Source of the DNA: Actinomycetes bacterium
GTDB lineage: Bacteria > Actinomycetota > Acidimicrobiia > Acidimicrobiales > JAJZJN01
Direction of reading: 5' to 3'
Length of the DNA stretch: 32,917 nucleotides
Assembly (NCBI GenBank): GCA_021851165.1
Contig: JAJZJN010000013.1
Coordinates: 1-32,917, forward strand
This document shows, in pieces, positions 29,301 to 32,917 of this stretch. Within the stretch, counting starts at the first letter, position 1; each line of letters begins with the position of its first letter. The position numbers and the translations under genes were made by a program. Under the pieces are notes generated by a model. That model did not search any database and was not told where the DNA came from. It saw only the letters and a program-made list of their open reading frames with translations.

Positions 29301-30676
29301 TCCTGCGCCGCTGGTCACCGGCTTGGCTCCCCTCGACATGCCTCCTGGCCAGGCGCAAAGCGTTGCTGGCGGCACTTGCCAGCCTCGACGAGATGGCTGG
29401 CTGGGAACCGGGGCATGGGAACCTCGAAACCATGGCCGTGGAGGCCCGTTTGGGAGATGCCCTGCGGGGCGCCGGTGGAGAGCTCGTTGTCGACCCTGCA
29501 GCGGTAGCCCGCGTGACCGGAGTGCGGGCAGGCACCAGCGAGGCAGCTACCCCCGCTATAGGCACCGGGGGCGCCGAGGGGACCATCCAGACAGCCAACC
29601 CGGCTCTCGTGGCGAGGCAGGATATCCCGTCCGTGCTCGTCATCGACCGCAATCCAGGCGGACTCCGCACGACGGCACTGCTCGACGCGTTGCGCCAAGC
29701 CAGTAGCGGTGCCGACATCTACTGCTTCAGCGCCGCCACACCCAGCTTCGCACGGCGCGTGGGACAGCTTGGCGCTGTGTGCTGGGGATGGGACGACCAC
29801 ACGGCGCCCAGGGACCCTAACCAGCGTGCAGCCTGGCAGCAGGCGGTCGCCCCGAGCCTGGACAAGCTGCTAGGAGCTGGTGCCTACCATACGGTGGTCC
29901 TGGCTGCCGGCACCTGCGACCCTGGCATCGTTTCCTACCTGCACCGGGTGGCTCCCGATCTCGTCGTCGTAGCCGACACCGACCTGGCCACGGTGTCGAG
30001 CCGTTGGCCTAGGCAACCTGACGAAGACGGCCTCCTCGCGCCCAGCGGCCTCGGGCCCGTGCTCGGCCATGCAGGTCGTGCCGGGATCATCCTCACAGGA
30101 TCTACCGGCCGGCCCGCTGTCCGTGAAGGAATCCGCTGGTGGATCGAGGAGGTTTACCCACTGCTGGATACGACAGCCTGCAGAGCAGCGGGGGGCACGA
30201 CCCTCAGGGTCGCAGGCCCCGATACTCTCGGGGTGCTACGCGATCTCCCTCCTCGAAGCGGCATAGATCACCTCGGCCTGGTGCCGGACGTGCTTCCTCA
30301 CCTGCAAAGTGCCCTCGCGCTTGTGGCGCCGTTCACCGAGGCCGTCTACAGCGCTGAGATCTTCGCAGCGCTTGCTGGCGGCACTCCAGTCGTGGCTACT
30401 CGGCAAGTTGCGGAAACACTCGACCTCGACGAAGACGACGGCGTGCTGGCTGCATGCGACGCCAGGAGGATGGCAGAGGCAATCGGCCTCGTCGTGTCGG
30501 ACGCATCCCGCTGGCAGGAGCTGTCAGCAGCAGCGCTGGCCTCGCCAGCGGCCAACCCTACCCACGAATATGGACATGACCCCGCGGGATCGGGATTGGA
30601 CCTGGACGAGATCATACGCTCCTCGCTATTGCCTACCCGCGACCTGACCGATGGTAGCTGCAGTGCCGCGGTATAG
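26393..30676 (+). CDS. Giant multidomain glycosyltransferase (three GT2-like segments, a helical TPR-like middle region, and a C-terminal GT4-like segment)
   Basis: GT2 signatures 'GEIIVFLHTDVLLGPRWLDML', 'VSACLIARDEEEDLPGCLDSLEGFADEIVVYDTGSTDATREIA...VAWLDADET' and 'FEVIVVDDGTDPATAMVLDSLGG'. C-terminal 'FTEAVYSAEIFAALAGGTPVVATRQVAETL' is GT4-like. The ORF opens at 26111, but GTG 26393 is preferred because the upstream part overlaps the flagellin leader. Confidence 0.8.
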   Translation: MSRPTAAVVVITEASPDSTVALLSALRPTLGPRDTTTVVNPHGSGSTSFNRHYPWAGSIETAPAANWASACNLAAVGASGEIIVFLHTDVLLGPRWLDMLGEAMELPGVQVTGPRLNIGPTGQEMTPLPYAPTDPRALRRFARDLALSRRGDTTATSILSPTVLAVARKAFEAVGGFDEALGDDAAVATEDLCARIAAGGGLAAVVEGCFVHHVGSCLGSYEARCAAYRSAEAGFVERHGRIPSSPPEPLVSACLIARDEEEDLPGCLDSLEGFADEIVVYDTGSTDATREIARARGATVVEGYWDDDFSRARNAALAHCRGTWVAWLDADETLVTPDPVGLRHLLEQSSPALEGLLVSIDNLTGAGTGTSFAHVACRLFRRRAGMWVGRLHEQVAAPESRPVLMLAPLEGTRLRHTGYLDKRMVARSKLERNIRVAETEVAETETAANGREAPIPGYSLVSLGRSLGTVPGKHEEALDYLRRGVAATTDPTTKRLGERSVAELLIGLDRLDEAMEWVERLRGDSVTSVLPDTLEARVRLAQGDNDAVLSLLPTTAESSRDDDLFEYDQHMFAAMRAKALVALERYGEAADVLLASLRERGALDTHLGELVACLKQAGRDLGEVADVLPADRVKLFLAQILQFLPEPADELLDACWERLPERDAVLATAASLARRLRLERALMWSSRLRSEGLADLCPLVSIARDPSERPRARVKAAAVASRAFGDAAAREALGPALLSLGSLEFPGAFAELAQLAPDLAEAFADIQDARHEPMGNHDMGDAPRVSVVLLAAAHDSARHMPEHTTATAAGTATAAGTATAAGTATAAGTATATEMLACLEALANSLDEHLSFEVIVVDDGTDPATAMVLDSLGGDVRLVRNDAPIGICRSLTRGAELARGEILAIIGSPCRPETGWIEVLLDDLDADPRLVAVGPLLADDGGTCVAAGGMLVNGEAVVYGRGEAMGTPLLLRRWSPAWLPSTCLLARRKALLAALASLDEMAGWEPGHGNLETMAVEARLGDALRGAGGELVVDPAAVARVTGVRAGTSEAATPAIGTGGAEGTIQTANPALVARQDIPSVLVIDRNPGGLRTTALLDALRQASSGADIYCFSAATPSFARRVGQLGAVCWGWDDHTAPRDPNQRAAWQQAVAPSLDKLLGAGAYHTVVLAAGTCDPGIVSYLHRVAPDLVVVADTDLATVSSRWPRQPDEDGLLAPSGLGPVLGHAGRAGIILTGSTGRPAVREGIRWWIEEVYPLLDTTACRAAGGTTLRVAGPDTLGVLRDLPPRSGIDHLGLVPDVLPHLQSALALVAPFTEAVYSAEIFAALAGGTPVVATRQVAETLDLDEDDGVLAACDARRMAEAIGLVVSDASRWQELSAAALASPAANPTHEYGHDPAGSGLDLDEIIRSSLLPTRDLTDGSCSAAV
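28814..28885. repeat. Four perfect 18-bp repeats GCTGCTGGCACCGCCACC
   Basis: 28814-28831, 28832-28849, 28850-28867 and 28868-28885. In frame, encodes (AAGTAT)n in the glycosyltransferase. Confidence 0.95.
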
Positions 30677-32917
30677 CCGCGTCCCCCGGGACAGCAGTGC
30701 CTCCCTGGACAGTTTCGAAGGGACCATCTGCTGGGTTGGACCCTTCCTCGAGACCGGTGGCTTCGCCGAGGAGGCCAGAGCGTTCGTCACGCATCTACGC
30801 CGTCTTGGAGTCCCTGTGGCCGCCCGGTCGGTGCAGACCACCGACAGCGTGCCCTGCCTCCAAGACCCACTTGCCGCCGTCCACCCCGATGACGGCCGGC
30901 TCCTGGCCGACGCCATGTCCCAGGATCTGCACGAACCCGTCATTGCCGTCGTGCACGGCCCGGTCAACTGGATGGAGCCAGTTCCCGGAGCTGCCCTCAC
31001 GGTGGGCAGGACCATGTTCGAGACAGATGGACTGCCCGCCGGAAGTCCCGGGCGTCTGGACGCCCTGGACGAGATCTGGGTAGCCAGCCACTTCAATGCC
31101 GCTACCTTCGCTTCAGCCGGTGTCAGCGTGCCGATCAGAGTCGTTCCTGGAGGCATCGACACAGCTCGCTTCCGACCCGGGCTCCTCCCCCTGGCGCCGG
31201 TAGAGACACGCGGGACCACATTCCTGAGCAGCATGCAATGGTCCCTGCGCAAAGGGTGGGACGTCGCCCTGCGCGCCTGGGCATTGGCCTTCGGCCCCGA
31301 CGACGACGTATCGCTTGTGCTGCACTGCGCGCCGGCGTACCCGGTCGATGGGGATTTTCGCCTCCAGGTCGAGGCCCAGATCGACTCGCTGCTCGAAGGT
31401 ATCGGGACCAAGAGGGGCCAAGTCGCGCCGATAGCGGTCATTACCGAGCGCCTCGTGTCGATAGACCTGCCACGGCTCTACGCGGCAGCCGATGCCTACC
31501 TGGCCCCGTCGCGCGGCGAAGGTTGGGGTAGGCCGCAGATGGAGGCCATGGCATGCGGCCTACCGGTCCTGGCAACTCGTTGGAGCGCGACGCTCGACTT
31601 CATGGACGACTCGAACAGCATGCTGATCGATATCGACGGGCTCGTTCCCACGGAGGCGACTGCAGAGTTTCGTCATTTCCATGGCCAGCGCTGGGCTGAG
31701 CCCTCAGCCGCCCACTTAGCTCACCTCATGCGTAGAGTCTTCGAGGACCCGGTCGGCTCTCGGGAGCTGGGGCTCCGGGCATCCGCGGACATACATGCCA
31801 AGTGGGGTTGGGAGAGCTCAGCCCTATTGGCAGCAGCGAGGCTGGTGAACCTTGCCGGAGCCCTGGCTGCGGCACCCATGACGGGCAAAGCGCGTCAGAC
31901 CACCGAGCCCGCTGCCCAAGCGGGCCGACAGGCAACCGGGCCGAGCCCAAGAGCGCAGGGCCAATCCCCCCTTGGCGTCGCCGAGTCGGGTCAGGCTTCG
32001 GAAGCGGTAGGGCCTAGGATTCGCTGGAAAGGAGACGTGTTCGCGCTCCATAGCTTGGCCCAGGTCAACAGGGCGCTTTGTGCCGGGCTTCTCGAGTCGG
32101 CTGACCTACAGCTCGAGATATGCACCGCAGAGGAGTCGCCCAGCCCAGCCGAGGCCAGCCCAGCCGAGGCCAGCCCAGCCGAGGCCAGCCCAGCCGAGAC
32201 CAGCCCAGACGGGGCCAGCCCAGACGGGCTTGACGCACAGCTGGCAAAGCTCGTGGCATCTCGTTCATCCGAGCGAATCAAGCGGGTTGAACGGGTATCA
32301 GTCGAGGTGCGCCATGCATGGCCTCCCGACTTCTCCCCTCCCGCAGAAGGCGCTCTGGTCATGATCCAGCCATGGGAGTTCGGGGGAATACCCGGAAGCT
32401 GGATCGATCCCATGTGCAATCTGGTGGATGAGATATGGTGCCCTTCCTCGTGGGTCCGGGAGTGCTACGTGCAAAGTGGCATTCCCCCGGCAAAGGTCCA
32501 TGTCGTACCAAATGGTGTTGACACCGAGCTTTTCAAACCGGAGGGGAACCTCTTTCCCCTCACCACCACCAAGCAGGTAAAATTCCTGTTCGTCGGTGGG
32601 GCCATCCTGCGCAAGGGCATCGATGTGCTGCTCGATGCATACCTGGGCACGTTCCGATCCTCCGATGACGTTTGCCTGGTGGTCAAGCCCTTCGGATCCG
32701 AAAGCATCTACCGGGGAGCCACCTTCGACGATCGGCTGCGCCAGGCCGCTTCGGACAGCGCATTGCCTGCGATAGAGCTGGTCGAGGGCAACCTTACGGC
32801 GCACGAGATGGCGGGGCTCTACCGAGCCTGCGACGTCCTGGTCCACCCTTACCGTGGTGAAGGGTTCGCCATGCCGGTAGCCGAGGCCATGGCATCCGGC
32901 CTGCCTGTGATCGTGAC
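30651..32917 (+). CDS. Tandem GT4-family glycosyltransferase (two GT4 modules; 3' end outside window)
   Basis: Hand translation from ATG 30651 (MVAAVPRYSRVPRD...) is open to the window end. Module 1: 'VVPGGIDTARFRPG...YAAADAYLAPSRGEGWGRPQMEAMACGLPVLATRWSATLDFM'. Module 2: 'VVPNGVDTELFKPEG...FLFVGGAILRKGIDVLLDAYLG...YRACDVLVHPYRGEGFAMPVAEAMASGLPVIV'. Missing from the ORF track because no stop occurs in the window. Confidence 0.9.
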   Translation, partial: MVAAVPRYSRVPRDSSASLDSFEGTICWVGPFLETGGFAEEARAFVTHLRRLGVPVAARSVQTTDSVPCLQDPLAAVHPDDGRLLADAMSQDLHEPVIAVVHGPVNWMEPVPGAALTVGRTMFETDGLPAGSPGRLDALDEIWVASHFNAATFASAGVSVPIRVVPGGIDTARFRPGLLPLAPVETRGTTFLSSMQWSLRKGWDVALRAWALAFGPDDDVSLVLHCAPAYPVDGDFRLQVEAQIDSLLEGIGTKRGQVAPIAVITERLVSIDLPRLYAAADAYLAPSRGEGWGRPQMEAMACGLPVLATRWSATLDFMDDSNSMLIDIDGLVPTEATAEFRHFHGQRWAEPSAAHLAHLMRRVFEDPVGSRELGLRASADIHAKWGWESSALLAAARLVNLAGALAAAPMTGKARQTTEPAAQAGRQATGPSPRAQGQSPLGVAESGQASEAVGPRIRWKGDVFALHSLAQVNRALCAGLLESADLQLEICTAEESPSPAEASPAEASPAEASPAETSPDGASPDGLDAQLAKLVASRSSERIKRVERVSVEVRHAWPPDFSPPAEGALVMIQPWEFGGIPGSWIDPMCNLVDEIWCPSSWVRECYVQSGIPPAKVHVVPNGVDTELFKPEGNLFPLTTTKQVKFLFVGGAILRKGIDVLLDAYLGTFRSSDDVCLVVKPFGSESIYRGATFDDRLRQAASDSALPAIELVEGNLTAHEMAGLYRACDVLVHPYRGEGFAMPVAEAMASGLPVIV
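32142..32229. repeat. 15-bp in-frame tandem repeat AGCCCAGCCGAGGCC (about 6 copies, last two diverged)
   Basis: Encodes SPAEA-SPAEA-SPAEA-SPAET-SPDGA-SPDG, a linker between the two GT4 modules. Confidence 0.93.

Overview
A 32.9 kb chromosomal window from a high-GC, flagellated actinobacterium-like genome; an Acidimicrobiia-type host is a guess from gene content only. From left to right: the C-terminus of a YVTN/beta-propeller protein; tRNA-Lys(TTT); a VapBC-like toxin-antitoxin pair (-); a PvdQ/aculeacin-acylase-like Ntn hydrolase (-); a three-gene operon (-) of ferritin-like diiron protein, SCP2-like protein and dicluster ferredoxin with a C-terminal Cys-rich module; prfC (+); a fused RpiB-transaldolase (-) downstream of copZ, copA and csoR (-); acnA (+); a DEAD-box helicase (-); thiC with a TPP riboswitch (-); a bcp peroxiredoxin, an orphan protein and a PilZ-like protein (+); a flagellar block of flagellin, fliD, fliS and a small fliT-position gene (-); and two very large multidomain glycosyltransferases (+). 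The second glycosyltransferase runs off the window and is absent from the ORF track. The main candidates for a second look are: the diiron/SCP2/ferredoxin cassette; the RpiB-Tal fusion; a 16-bp repeat array that carries the copA stop codon and ends at the copZ ribosome-binding site; a 6-codon leader ORF overlapping the csoR start; decamer anti-Shine-Dalgarno repeats before prfC; strong hairpins inside the flagellar operon; and the glycosyltransferase pair next to flagellin. No CRISPR array, IS element or prophage was recognised.
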